From assembly GCA_964035015.1 (NCBI GenBank), contig OZ036017.1:1363501-1427500 (forward strand): a stretch of 64,000 nucleotides of DNA. Direction: 5' to 3'. The notes below the pieces were generated by a model, which worked only from the letters and a program-made list of their open reading frames with translations, made no database searches and was not told where the DNA came from. This document shows, piece by piece, positions 41,465 through 53,073 of the stretch. The DNA is from Corallium rubrum. Its lineage: Eukaryota; Cnidaria; Anthozoa; Scleralcyonacea; Coralliidae. Made by a program: the position numbers and the translations under genes. Positions within the stretch are counted from its first letter, which is position 1. The number at the start of each line of letters is the position of its first letter.

Positions 41465-42225
41465 GTGCGTAGAAAATTTTTTTGTACTACGATCATTGAT
41501 TGTTGTTTTACTCTTCATTTTTTTAACCTATATCATAGTTTTATCTTGTTATTAAATGCAACATCAAGAAAACCTTTTCTTTATCTTAAAGTATATGATA
41601 ATTAGTGATTTAGTGATGACGTAATGTTCGAATGCGCATTGCAGTGTACATGAAATAGTTATTATTTTTACGGAGGAAGGAAAACCGGAGAACCAGGCGA
41701 AAAACCCTCGAAGCACAGGAGAGACCAACTAAAATCTACTCACATGAGTCGCAAGCTCGAGACCTTGGCTTATTCCCAGACGGTCACCCATCCAAGTACT
41801 ACAGTGGTGAGAGGCAGTGCCCTAACAGCACATGCCAACCGTGCTCCCATAATGAAGTAATAAGGTTTTGTCGAGAAACTCGGGATAGTTCAATAACTGT
41901 AAGATTTTAAAAACTTCTGAAATCAACTTCAAACGGAGTGACACATTTCCCGGTTTTGTTTCTATAGAGGTTAGAGCGATCGTTATTGCCCATAGAGGGC
42001 CAAAACCCAAGGAGGCATATATAGGAGTCCCCGCGTGTAATATAGATTTGGTAATATGATATACAAGTTGTTGTTTTTTTTCGGTCCGTATCCTACAAAA
42101 TCCTGCTTTCTGATTGGTTAAGGAGCGGTCCGTATGAGCCCGTAGGACTGCTAGAGATAATTTTTTTAATGTGTTTTGTAGGCCGTAAAATTGATCGATT
42201 TTCATAACTATTTCGCTTGCCACAG
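41465..42225. other. Intron of cassette 3 after exon A2
   Basis: Matches 509-1265. Contains the SINE-like repeat. The antisense frame at 41822-42223 is a chance reading of SINE and flank. Confidence 0.5.
41667..41865 (-). mobile_element. 5S rRNA-derived SINE-like repeat, copy 3
   Basis: Paralogue of 708-905 and 21194-21391, with the 5S-like core near 41770-41802. Confidence 0.5.
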
Positions 42226-42422
42226 AAAAAATATATTCACCAGAGAGCTACGGGGATGCAAATGAGTTTTATTATCCAAACGGCTTTGACAACTTCGTAG
42301 GAAAACAGCGAATTTTAAAAGAAAGCGAGAATGCTGTGAAAAAGCAAAATTTCAGCAAGCGACATTTACAAAGTTTTAAGTATTATTGCTCAACGACGTA
42401 TGAAGACAGTTTAAAACAATAG
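42226..42422 (+). CDS. Possible alternative terminal exon, open copy
   Basis: Same as 21754-21950: phase 1 entry after CTTGCCACAG, 65 codons to a TAG. Reads K-I-Y-S-P-E-S-Y-G-D-A-N-E-F-Y-Y-P and ends E-D-S-L-K-Q. If spliced to exon A2 it would end the protein here. No family is recognised. Confidence 0.32.
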
Positions 42423-43076
42423 GCAAAACATACATAAACTTGTGAATACAGTATTTTGAATCACTAAATGAAACTATATAGAAGTATATATTAAAAAAAA
42501 ACATAGCACGAGAGGACAGAAAAGCTGAAACCTTTTGATACTAAACTGTCATTCTTCTGTTGTCCAACTATACTCAACAAAACCGCTACAAGTCTTCACC
42601 CTTTAGTCAAATATTTTCCACATGCCAACCTCATCGTGTCATGTCTTTGAAAAAAGTTTCAAATGGCTTCTTACAAGCATTTTCGTCTTCAAACTCGAAC
42701 GACCCACTTTCAATATTTTTGGTATCTGCTTGTAACGAACTAAATCGTTTATGTATTTTAATAATTTTTTCTCCGTTATAATTTTGAATTTGAATTTTAT
42801 AATCCCTTTTTTCACTGTATATATAAATTGACACTTATTATATATGTAACTATAAATCAGTTGACCACTTTTCCAAAATATGTAGACACAGGCTATGACG
42901 TAGGCTATACTGAAGATGGAATACGTTTTGCCAAAACTGCATGTCTACTATTAAAAAAATTGTCGTATATATATATATATGTATTTGAAGTTTATTATAA
43001 CTTTGGTGCTCGTTAGAATATATGGAAATACCATGCATCACTACTTTAACGTCGATCAATTAATTTTCCCCCACAG
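42423..43076. other. Intron upstream of exon B3
   Basis: Holds the antisense 67-codon ORF (42631-42834) and an uninterrupted version of the site that carries insertions in cassette 2 (ACTATAAATCAGTTGACC near 42848). Confidence 0.5.
42631..42834 (-). CDS. Small conserved ORF, 67 codons, unknown (copy 3)
   Basis: Same as 1675-1878 and 22161-22364; open in all three. Confidence 0.2.
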   Translation of the reverse strand: MSIYIYSEKRDYKIQIQNYNGEKIIKIHKRFSSLQADTKNIESGSFEFEDENACKKPFETFFKDMTR

Positions 43077-43244
43077 CACCTTGCTTAAAAATTAGAGATC
43101 CTGCTCATGGGAAGATTACGAGACAAGGATATAAACATAATGAACAAGTTCATGTCGAGTGTGATTTGAATTACGTTTTGGATGGAAGAAGAGTTCTTAC
43201 TTGCAACGATGGTACATGGAGTTCGCCAGATCCTCGGTGTTTAG
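43077..43244 (+). CDS. Sushi/CCP module exon B3
   Basis: A 56-codon CCP module between CCCCCACAG and GTAAGTG, phase 1 at both ends. Reads P-C-L-K-I-R-D, then V-E-C, L-T-C-N-D-G, T-W-S and P-R-C, all framework residues intact. It is the best-preserved of the three B copies. The next sushi exon downstream is D2, because exon C is missing from this cassette. Confidence 0.83.
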
Positions 43245-44247
43245 GTAAGTGTCGCCCTTCTGTTTTTCATAAGATGTATCTTCTTGGAACCATAGCTGCT
43301 TGGTGAATATATTCGATGCCTATTCAAAAATAAAACTTGAGTCGGTTTTCTTCGTTCGTTTGAGACACTGTCAGTTCTGACTATACCTTATATCGTTATA
43401 CATTTTCATGGGGACTTAATTTTGCAAAAATGGGAAAGGCATATTTCGCGAGACCTAAATTTCGCGATTTGTATAGGTAATCGCATAGGGCCGAGGAAAA
43501 TTAAGGTTTTATTTCACGAGTGTTTCAAAATTTTACAAAATTGCCTGAGTCGCGAAGCGACCAGTGTAATTCGTAAGATTTTGAAAACACGAGTGAAATT
43601 AAACCTTAATTTTACGAGAACTCGTGCGATTAGGTGTTAATAATATAGAGGGCGGAATTATTCAAGAGTTATATGTTATGTCCAGAAAATGTCGAAGTAC
43701 ATGTATCTTATCACGATCGGTGTTCGGCAACATTCCGATTTTCCTCGCTCTATCGTTGTGCCTGTAGCTTTCTTTTTGTAAACTACAGGCAAAAGTTTGT
43801 AATTTTTCTAGTGTATTCATTTTCACTAATTGTTTACACTCCTTCAATAGTTTAAATTATTTCAAAGTAAACAAAAAAGCATTTTCAGACCGAAAAAATT
43901 TGCAGATTTGTTGGAAAAAAGACAGTCCTCTGAGGTTCACTGTTGCTAAGTAACAAAGCGACCAATCACGTGCAAGTAATTTTGCCCTGAAGTACAAAAA
44001 ATGCCCTCCTCATCAGCCAATCATATGGAAGAAATTTTGCCCTGTATATTATTAGGAAAAAGAATCGTATTGAAAGAAACTAAACTTCGCGAAAATTTTC
44101 CGAATGCTCGTTGGCATTTACAAACAGGCTTGGCGACAACTGCTCTTCATATATGCATAACGCCATATTTTTTTTCAATAATATTAAACAGGTAAAATTT
44201 CCCCAGTTTCGGGGATGACAACGGATTCGGTTTCCATTCTTTACAGG
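43245..44247. other. Intron after exon B3
   Basis: Matches 2271-3271. Contains the foldback element; no gene is seen. It ends TTCTTTACAGG at the (GAGT)n tract. Confidence 0.5.
43478..43632. mobile_element. Foldback/TIR element (155 bp), copy 3
   Basis: Paralogue of 2504-2658. Confidence 0.55.
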
Positions 44248-44420
44248 GTGAGAGTGAGTGAGAGTGAGTGAGAGTGAGTGAGTGAGAGTGAGTGAGTGAG
44301 AGTGAGTGAGAGTGAGTGAGAGTTAGTGAGAGTGAGTGAGAGTGAGTGAGTGAGAGTGAGTGAGAGTGAGTGAGAGAGAGTGAGTGAGAGTGAGTGAGAG
44401 TGAGTGAGAGTGAGTGAGTG
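44248..44420. repeat. (GAGT)n tract, 3' tail of LINE-B1
   Basis: Irregular GAGT/GAGAGT array starting at the same cassette base as at 3272 and ending at AAATTCTTTATTTGCCTCCC, the LINE-B 3' end. Confidence 0.9.
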
Positions 44421-44547
44421 AAATTCTTTATTTGCCTCCCTTGCGGAAGAGATAAACTATAAAATTTACAAAGGAAATTTGAAATTAACTATACTAAGAT
44501 TATAAAGATTATAAAGTGCAATTGCAATATGGCTCTATATTACATAA

Positions 44548-47500
44548 TTACTCAATAGTTATCAATTTTGATACTGTAACACAGCGATGTATGTAGTACG
44601 CAGAATGTACCAAAAAGTCGTCCAGAAATGCAGGACTTAATGTTACAGTTCGTCCAAGAAGGACATCAAGCAACTCGTCATCGTCCATCTGAACTAGACA
44701 GGAATAAAACTCCATTGGCATGTTATCCATTAACCATTCCCAAAAGTTTTCTCTAGGTTCTTGGCTCCAACAACAGGTTAAAACAATATGTGCCACAGGA
44801 TCCCCAAACGTATTCCCACAACCATGACATTCGTGAACTACCGAAGTTGCATTTATTCGTTTTTCATTTACCATAAATGAGTTACACAGTAATCTTACGA
44901 CTGTCATTACACACCTATTTGTAGTTGGATGTCGTTGGAGAAGATAGTACCAACATGAGGGTTTTAGCTCTCCGTGGATACGTAGATATCGTTCCATTCC
45001 TTTCGATGCAAGTCTATCTCTCCAAAAACTTTCCTCAGTTGCTTTGATCGCTTTAAACACTACTCTCTTCCATTGCGTATTAGACGGAAAAGTACCATGT
45101 TCCAAAAATATTTCAATATAAGTCCACAGATCATGTTTTAAAACAATATTCATGACGTCAGGTACAAAACCAGTTGATACTTTATACCTGTATTTCCATC
45201 GTAGAATCCTTATTATTAGCAGCTTTCTTTGCGCAAGAAAGTGTGATGAATTAAGAAGTCGCCCAAAAAAGGATAACTTCTTTTTCTCTATCTCTCCCTC
45301 GATGCTCCATAGGCCCAAAAGACCCCTCGCCGCAGAACCAGACGTTCCTGGCAATAGACCTTCAATCACGCGAACAAATATGTTCTGACATTTCTCTAAC
45401 ATTAAACATTTTTGTTTGCTAAGCTGCCACAGTTCACTTCCATACAACATTTTAGGTAAAACAACTCTTTTCCATAGTTTTCTTGAAGTAATAGGATTAA
45501 TGCCACCAGATCTACACCCTACCCCAGCAAGTTCGACTCCCGCCGCATAACCTTTCTTCACCGCATCTTCTATCGGTTCCATATCTGTGGCTTTCACATG
45601 CCATATTTTACCTAAATTCTTCCAAACATCTTTCTCACGAAGTTGAATATCACCAAGTAACCAAACTCTTCTATTTACGTTCCTCTGGCTATCAACGGTT
45701 TTCTCTCCAAATACCATGGTAACAGTTTTTGTTTGATTAAATGTTATTCTCCACAGCAATCCATAATCATAGAGTAGTTTCAACATTCGATCTAAACCAT
45801 TTTTCAAGCGTGAAAGCATTGTGATATCATCTGCATACATGGGTGAGCCATAGTACATTCCATATAATACCACCCCAGTTTGGGCTGTTCCTTGTAAAAA
45901 TGAAATCAAGTCATTGACGAAGACTGTAAACAACCACGGAGATAAAACCCCACCCTGACGCGTACCTTGCAGGAGGTTGTAACATCTAGAATAACAGTCA
46001 TCGATACGCACCATTTCCTTCATTCCTGTGTACCAATGTTGAATGATTTTTAGACACTTTCCCTTAATACCCATGTTTTGATACAGTTTGAATAGCATAC
46101 CATTTATCCATAGGTTATCAAAAGCTTTTGCAATGTCCACGTAGCATACATAAACTTTGTCATTTTCCTCACAGCAATGTTTAATAGTTTCATCAATAAT
46201 AAAGGCTGTAGTAAGAGCATCATGTTCACTCCGATAAGCTCCCTGTAAACTATGTGGAATACATTGCGGTTTCTGTTGAATTCTCAAAAGGATTATTCTT
46301 TCCATGATTTTGTTAAAGGTTGTTAACAGACTAATTCCTCTGTGATCGTCAAATGTACATGCAAAAGCTTTCCCACCTTTAGGAATTGGAATCTTAACTG
46401 CCAGCTTAAAAGATGACGGGATATACTCCACTTTAATGACGCTGTTAAAAAGTTGAACAAGATACAATAGCAAAATACGTTCGCATAGTTTAATATGCTC
46501 GTAAAAGACCCCATCATGCCCAGGAGCTTTCCCAGCTGGGAGTTTTCTTACAATCGACTGAATTTCTTCTATTGTTATTGGTTTATCTAGAATTCCATCA
46601 AAAAGCTCATCTCGCCCCATTACGCATTCAACTTCGCTGTCAATCTTCATCTTGAATTGTTCATCAAATTTTAAACTTGGTGTGAAAAGTAACTCGTAAT
46701 AATCAGCCCATAAATCGGCCAACTTATGCGGATCTGATACAGTTTCTCCATTAAACTTCAATCGAACATTTCTTTTTCGTCTGTTACCACGCTTCCTATT
46801 GACGTATCGCCAAAATTTGACATGATCAATTTCACTAGCATTGCTTATCTCATCGAATTCTTGCTGTTCAGTTCTTCGTGCCGCGTTTCTATTTTCTCTT
46901 CTATAGACTGACTTAGCTCTTTTATAGTCTGCATAACTCGCATACTGCATTCCCCTTGGACGTCCTTCAGATATCCAATTTTTAAACTTTTGTCGAGAAA
47001 TTTTCTTTAGACGATTTAACTTTGCAGTCCAATACGGTTTAATTTTCTTATTATATACTATACGCGGCAGCATCTGGTCAGCTTGAATTATTGCTCGGCA
47101 TAGAAGCGACACTTGGGCATCAATATCAGCAGGTGTTTCAAAATGTTTTTCGGGCAAAATATCTGCTGGTAAATATTTGGATAGTTCTTCAATATACGTT
47201 TCAATGTTATTTGTAGAACACTTAGACCACGCAATGCGTTCCTTTGAAAAAGCTGAATTCTTTCCCTGAGTTTCACCTACTTCAATATGTAAAACAACAG
47301 GCAGATGGAACGCAGTATTATCTGGAGTCTCAGCCAAAATTTCTACACGCTGCACAGATGGCACCAAGTGCTTTTCAATAAGAATATAATCGATCATGCT
47401 GTTTCCACAGCTCGAAATATACGTGTTCGTTTGTCCAACGCAGTTAACTTCGGTGTTAACAGCACATAGGTTTAATTTTGTTAACATAGCCTGCAACAGT

Positions 47501-48015
47501 CTTCCCCTCGCGTTTAAGGATTGGTTTGACCGCAGAACCTGCAAGTGTGCATTAAAATCTCCCATGATAACAACAGTTGTACCATTTGCTTTTTGTTCAT
47601 AATAAAATTGCTCAACATCATCTAAGGTTTTCTTAAACTCTGTTAGTGATCTGTTGCTCGAAGGAAAATACACAGAGCAAATAACCAAATTTAACGTACC
47701 TTTTAACTTGATAGCCACAAGTCTATCATTACCTCCTGAAAGATTTTGGCAGTCCAATGTTCTCCTCCAGAAAATCGCGACACCACCCTGTCCTCTTCTC
47801 CAACGTAAATTCAAATCATTTAGTTTACTACATCGCGCAAAGCACTCAAAATTTTCGTCCAATGAGTCTAAAAAAGACACACTGTCACAATAAAGCCAAT
47901 GCTCAGATACTGCTAATATATCCGTTGTTTGCAATAATTGTTTTAAATAACCAAAACTGCTGTAGGCTCCACTGCAATTCCAGCATGCCAATCTAAGTTT
48001 TTCACTTCTGTTCAT
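44548..48015 (-). CDS. LINE-B1 ORF2: endonuclease-reverse transcriptase, about 1155 aa
   Basis: AP-like endonuclease at about residues 5-240, with C-W-N-C-S-G-A, S-E-H-W-L-Y and G-D-F-N-A-H near 148. RT at about 480-780, with G-H-D-G-V-F-Y-E-H, H-R-G-I-S-L-L, Y-V-D-I-A-K-A-F-D, G-T-R-Q-G-G-V-L-S-P and the catalytic Y-A-D-D near 726. A C-terminal C-H-G-C...H-I-V-L-T-C near 1065 is a zinc-knuckle-like motif. The ATG (48015-48013) overlaps the stop of the preceding ORF in TGATG, which decides this start and suggests termination-reinitiation. No disabling change is seen. Confidence 0.9.
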   Translation of the reverse strand: MNRSEKLRLACWNCSGAYSSFGYLKQLLQTTDILAVSEHWLYCDSVSFLDSLDENFECFARCSKLNDLNLRWRRGQGGVAIFWRRTLDCQNLSGGNDRLVAIKLKGTLNLVICSVYFPSSNRSLTEFKKTLDDVEQFYYEQKANGTTVVIMGDFNAHLQVLRSNQSLNARGRLLQAMLTKLNLCAVNTEVNCVGQTNTYISSCGNSMIDYILIEKHLVPSVQRVEILAETPDNTAFHLPVVLHIEVGETQGKNSAFSKERIAWSKCSTNNIETYIEELSKYLPADILPEKHFETPADIDAQVSLLCRAIIQADQMLPRIVYNKKIKPYWTAKLNRLKKISRQKFKNWISEGRPRGMQYASYADYKRAKSVYRRENRNAARRTEQQEFDEISNASEIDHVKFWRYVNRKRGNRRKRNVRLKFNGETVSDPHKLADLWADYYELLFTPSLKFDEQFKMKIDSEVECVMGRDELFDGILDKPITIEEIQSIVRKLPAGKAPGHDGVFYEHIKLCERILLLYLVQLFNSVIKVEYIPSSFKLAVKIPIPKGGKAFACTFDDHRGISLLTTFNKIMERIILLRIQQKPQCIPHSLQGAYRSEHDALTTAFIIDETIKHCCEENDKVYVCYVDIAKAFDNLWINGMLFKLYQNMGIKGKCLKIIQHWYTGMKEMVRIDDCYSRCYNLLQGTRQGGVLSPWLFTVFVNDLISFLQGTAQTGVVLYGMYYGSPMYADDITMLSRLKNGLDRMLKLLYDYGLLWRITFNQTKTVTMVFGEKTVDSQRNVNRRVWLLGDIQLREKDVWKNLGKIWHVKATDMEPIEDAVKKGYAAGVELAGVGCRSGGINPITSRKLWKRVVLPKMLYGSELWQLSKQKCLMLEKCQNIFVRVIEGLLPGTSGSAARGLLGLWSIEGEIEKKKLSFFGRLLNSSHFLAQRKLLIIRILRWKYRYKVSTGFVPDVMNIVLKHDLWTYIEIFLEHGTFPSNTQWKRVVFKAIKATEESFWRDRLASKGMERYLRIHGELKPSCWYYLLQRHPTTNRCVMTVVRLLCNSFMVNEKRINATSVVHECHGCGNTFGDPVAHIVLTCCWSQEPRENFWEWLMDNMPMEFYSCLVQMDDDELLDVLLGRTVTLSPAFLDDFLVHSAYYIHRCVTVSKLITIE

Positions 48016-48659
48016 CACTTGGTTGATTGATGTTTATCCTTCCCTGAAAGATCTTGCCATTTAGCCAGCGATAACCACGGTCTGGCATGTACTCCTGCCG
48101 GCCAAAACATGGATTCTTTAACTGTATCAAAATCCTCGGCGCAGACGTTTACGCGAGCAGATGTTGTCCCTTTTCTTTTACTCCTCATTAAACGAACAAA
48201 TGTTGGTTCAATGCTTCTATCCTTCATGTACTGCGTTATCTTTTCAATCGTTACACCTTCTTTAACAACCCCAATAAATATACGCTTCACCGCTCTTCTT
48301 TGCACACCGACAAATTCAATATCAGCATGGTTGTCATGGATCATATCTGCTTCTTTACTTTGTTTACTAGAAATACTAGTCTGTCCAACACCAATGGGCT
48401 GATTCTCTGGTCTCTTTACAGCATCTCCACCAACTTCTGTATGTTCCATTTCATCGACAACTATTGTGCCGCTCGATTGTTTTGATTTCGCAATCGCACT
48501 TGCACCCGCATTTTTATTTAAATCTCCATGAACAATTTCCCTTGGGGACTTTGTAATCTCACTTGCACTGTCATTAGTATTTGTATTTTCGCCAACAGCT
48601 CTCCTTAGGGACTCATTCTTGCCACTCTTCGTTTCTCTAGTATGGTAATTTTTCTTCAT
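48015..48659 (-). CDS. LINE-B1 middle ORF, 214 aa, RRM-like end
   Basis: The N-terminal 115 residues are polar and probably disordered. The C-terminal part (about 120-205) alternates strands and helices, with A-V-K-R-I-F-I-G-V-V-K-E-G and T-S-A-R-V-N-V-C-A-E-D-F, like the small RNA-binding folds seen in LINE ORF1 products. It starts 17 bases after the first ORF's stop and its TGA overlaps the ORF2 ATG. It probably contributes RNA binding to the retrotransposition particle; this role is inferred. Confidence 0.6.
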   Translation of the reverse strand: MKKNYHTRETKSGKNESLRRAVGENTNTNDSASEITKSPREIVHGDLNKNAGASAIAKSKQSSGTIVVDEMEHTEVGGDAVKRPENQPIGVGQTSISSKQSKEADMIHDNHADIEFVGVQRRAVKRIFIGVVKEGVTIEKITQYMKDRSIEPTFVRLMRSKRKGTTSARVNVCAEDFDTVKESMFWPAGVHARPWLSLAKWQDLSGKDKHQSTK

Positions 48660-48676
48660 TTGTTCAAAGTTTTTAC

Positions 48677-49465
48677 TTATTTTAGTAAGGCTTTGCTCAG
48701 TATTTTTATCTTTTCGTTAGCAAGATTTAGCTCAAAAGCATTTTCTTTCACATCTTCTATTATCCGCTCGTGATTTACCCTTGATCGTCCTTTTAAAGCA
48801 GCAATTTCAGCTTCCAGCGATTGAATTTTACCATCTCTTAATTTCAAAGCCGTATAAAGTTCATCAATTTCCTTTCTCATCGCTGTTATTGATTCGGAAC
48901 ATTCTTCTTTGACGACCATTAGCTTCCCTTCCAATTTCTCCATAAAACTCAAAAGCTCTCCCGATGAACTCTGCCCATCTTCAATTATTACAGGGTAGTT
49001 ATTACGGTTTGGCGTTTCATTTGCCTTAACAAACATTTCTCTCAACTGCTGATTGTCTTCCCCTGATTTCCAATACCGAACAAGTTCGACAACATCGGCA
49101 GCCAGTTTAGCCTCGACTTTAGGGCCAGTTTGTCTTGCCAATCGTCGAGTAAGTCTCCCTTTAGGGCAATCAGCTCTTTCTTTACGGCATAGCATTGCTA
49201 CGTAGTCTCTCACTTTAGACAAACGTTTGGCACTGTGGTTTCCTGACAAATTATTTGCCACATCTTCTCCAGATATCGTCGCCAGCTTCGTAGCTAACTC
49301 TTCACAAAATTCGAGTTCTTTAGCACAATCACCAACTTCTTGTGATACACTAGCATCTAATACATCACTTACATTGCAATCAGTCATTTTTGATAAAGAA
49401 TCTGCTAAATTTCGACTCATATTTCTCGTTATTGCAGAGCCATAATTTGCATGACCTTCCGCCAT
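48677..49465 (-). CDS. LINE-B1 first ORF, 262 aa, coiled-coil protein
   Basis: Starts M-A-E-G-H-A-N-Y-G-S close to the element's 5' end. Residues about 175-255 form heptads (L-E-G-K-L-M-V-V, I-D-E-L-Y-T-A-L-K-L, I-Q-S-L-E-A-E-I-A-A-L-K), so it likely oligomerises. The middle is basic (G-R-L-T-R-R-L-A-R-Q). It probably serves as part of a split ORF1 function together with the next ORF. No closer family is recognised. Confidence 0.6.
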   Translation of the reverse strand: MAEGHANYGSAITRNMSRNLADSLSKMTDCNVSDVLDASVSQEVGDCAKELEFCEELATKLATISGEDVANNLSGNHSAKRLSKVRDYVAMLCRKERADCPKGRLTRRLARQTGPKVEAKLAADVVELVRYWKSGEDNQQLREMFVKANETPNRNNYPVIIEDGQSSSGELLSFMEKLEGKLMVVKEECSESITAMRKEIDELYTALKLRDGKIQSLEAEIAALKGRSRVNHERIIEDVKENAFELNLANEKIKILSKALLK

Positions 49466-49480
49466 TCTGACAGAGATGCA

Positions 49481-50662
<1,182 letters not shown>

Positions 50663-51998
50663 AAATTCTTTATTTGCCTCCCATGCGGAAGAGATAAATT
50701 ATAAAATTTACAAAGGAAATTTGAAATTAACTATACTAAGATTATAAAGATTATAAAGTGCAATTGCAATATGGCTCTATATTACATAATTACTCAATAG
50801 TTATCAATTTTGATACTGTAACACAGCGATGTATATAGTACGCAGAATGTACCAAAAAGTCGTCCAGAAATTCAGGACTTAATGTTATAGTTCGTCCAAG
50901 AAGGACATCGAGCAACTCGTCACCGTCCATCTGAACTAGACAACAATAAAACTCCATTGGCATGTTATCCATTAACCATTCCCAAAAGTTTTCTCTAGGT
51001 TCTTGGCTCCAACAACAGGTTAAAACAATATGTGCCACAGAATCCCCAAACGTATTCCCACAACCATGACATTCATGAACTACCGAAGTTGCATTTATTC
51101 GTTTTTCATTTACCATAAATGAGTTACACAGTAATCTTACGACTGTCATTACACACCTATTTGTAGTTGGATGTCGTTGGAGAAGATAGTACCAACATGA
51201 GGGTTTTAGCTCTCCGTGGATACGTAGATATCGTTCCATTCCTTTCGATGCAAGTCTATCTCTCCAAAAACTTTCCTCAGTTGCTTTGATCGCTTTAAAC
51301 ACTACTGTCTTCCATTGCGTATTAGACGGAAAAGTACCATGTTCCAAAAATATTTCAATATAAGTCCACAGATCATGTTTTAAAACAATATTCATGACGT
51401 CAGGTACAAAACCAGTTGATACTTTATACCTGTATTTCCATCGTAGAATCCTTATTATTAGCAGCTTTCTTTGCGCAAGAAAGTGTGATGAATTAAGAAG
51501 TCGCCCAAAAAAGGATAACTTCTTTTTCTCTATCTCTCCCTCGATACTCCATAGGCCCAAAAGACCCCTCGCCGCAGAACCAGACGTTCCTGGTAATAGA
51601 CCTTCAATCACGCGAACAAATATGTTCTGACATTTCTCTAACATTAAACATTTTTGTTTGCTAAGCTGCCACAGTTCACTTCCATACAACATTTTAGGTA
51701 AAACAACTCTTTTCCATAGTTTGCTTGAAGTAATAGGATTAATGCCACCAGACCTACACCCTACCCCAGCAAGTTCGACTCCCGCCGCATAACCTTTCTT
51801 CATCGCATCTTCTATCGGTTCCATATCTGTGGCTTTCACATGCCATATTTTACCTAAATTCTTCCAAACATCTTTCTCACGAAGTTGAATATCACCAAGT
51901 AACCACACTCTTCTATTTACGTTCCTCTGGCTATCAACGGTTTTCTCTCCAAATACCATGGTAACAGTTTTTGTTTGATTAAATGTTATTCTCCACAG
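50663..51998 (-). pseudogene. LINE-B2, 5'-truncated copy
   Basis: 1.34 kb, corresponding to LINE-B1 from its 3' end to just after the RT Y-A-D-D region (T-F-N-Q-T-K-T-V). An open frame at 50790-51959 covers the C-terminal 389 residues, very close to LINE-B1. It ends abruptly at CTCCACAG against the next array. It shares several changes with LINE-B3 (for example G-D-E-L and F-Y-C-C), so the two are nearest relatives. Confidence 0.88.
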
Positions 51999-52354
51999 TG
52001 AGTGAGTGAGTGAGTGAGTGAGTGAGTGAGTGAGTGAGTGAGTGAGTGAGTGAGTGAGTGAGTGAGTGAGTGAGTGAGTGAGTGAGTGAGTGAGTGAGTG
52101 AGTGAGTGAGTGAGTGAGTGAGTGAGTGAGTGAGTGAGTGAGTGAGTGAGTGAGTGAGTGAGTGAGTGAGTGAGTGAGTGAGTGAGTGAGTCAGTGAGTG
52201 AGAGTGAGTGAGTGAGTGAGAGTGAGTGAGTGAGAGTGAGTGAGAGTGAGTGAGAGTGAGTGAGAGTGAGTGAGTGAGTGAGTGAGAGTGAGTGAGTGAG
52301 TGAGTGAGTGAGTGAGTGAGTGAGTGAGTGAGTGAGTGAGTGAGTGAGTGAGTG
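51999..52354. repeat. (GAGT)n array between LINE-B2 and LINE-B3
   Basis: Mostly pure GAGT, with a mixed GAGAGT block in the centre. It serves as the 3' tail of LINE-B3. Confidence 0.95.
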
Positions 52355-53044
52355 AAATTCTTCATTTGCCTCCCATGCGGAAGAGATAAATTATAAAATT
52401 TACAAAGGAAATTTGAAATTAACTATACTAAAATTATAAAGATTATAAAGTGCAATTGCAATATGGCTCTATATTACATAATTACTCAATAGTTATCAAT
52501 TTTGATACTGTAACACAGCGATGTATATAGTACGCAGAATGTACCAAAAAGTCGTCCAGAAATTCAGGACTTAATGTTATAGTTCGTCCAAGAAGGACAT
52601 CGAGCAACTCGTCACCGTCCATCTGAACTAGACAACAATAAAACTCCATTGGCATGTTATCCATTAACCATTCCCAAAAGTTTTCTCTAGGTTCTTGGCT
52701 CCAACAACAGGTTAAAACAATATGTGCCACAGAATCCCCAAACGTATTCCCACAACCATGACATTCATGAACTACCGAAGTTGCATTTATTCGTTTTTCA
52801 TTTACCATAAATGAGTTACAAAGTAATCTTACGACTGTCATTACACACCTATTTGTAGTTGGATGTCGTTGGAGAAGATAGTACCAACATGAGGGTTTTA
52901 GCTCTCCGTGGATACGTAGATATCGTTCCATTCCTTTCGATGCAAGTCTATCTCTCCAAAAACTTTCCTCAGTTGCTTTGATCGCTTTAAACACTACTGT
53001 CTTCCATTGCGTATTAGACGGAAAAGTATCATGTTCCAAAAATA
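52355..53044 (-). pseudogene. LINE-B3, short 5'-truncated copy
   Basis: About 690 bases, the last 185 codons of ORF2 plus 3' UTR, nearly identical to LINE-B2. The 5' junction (near 53045-53047, a shared TTT) joins cassette DNA equivalent to 29029. The piece of cassette between 26505 and 29029, including exon C, is absent here. Confidence 0.88.
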
Positions 53045-53073
53045 TTTATACGTCGCACAATCGTTGCATTTAA

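Larger units (their letters stand above)
44421..49480 (-). mobile_element. LINE-B1, intact three-ORF non-LTR retrotransposon
   Basis: 5.06 kb on the - strand with three intact ORFs (49465-48677, 48659-48015, 48015-44548). The 3' end GGCAAATAAAGAATTT is followed by (CACT)n. Only 15 bases lie between the first Met and the upstream (GAGT)n array, so the 5' leader is very short or the copy is slightly truncated. It is the youngest-looking of three head-to-tail copies. Confidence 0.88.

Noticed and set aside
41822-42223. Antisense 133-codon ORF in cassette 3
   Set aside because: It runs across the SINE and flank and is not maintained in cassettes 1 and 2.
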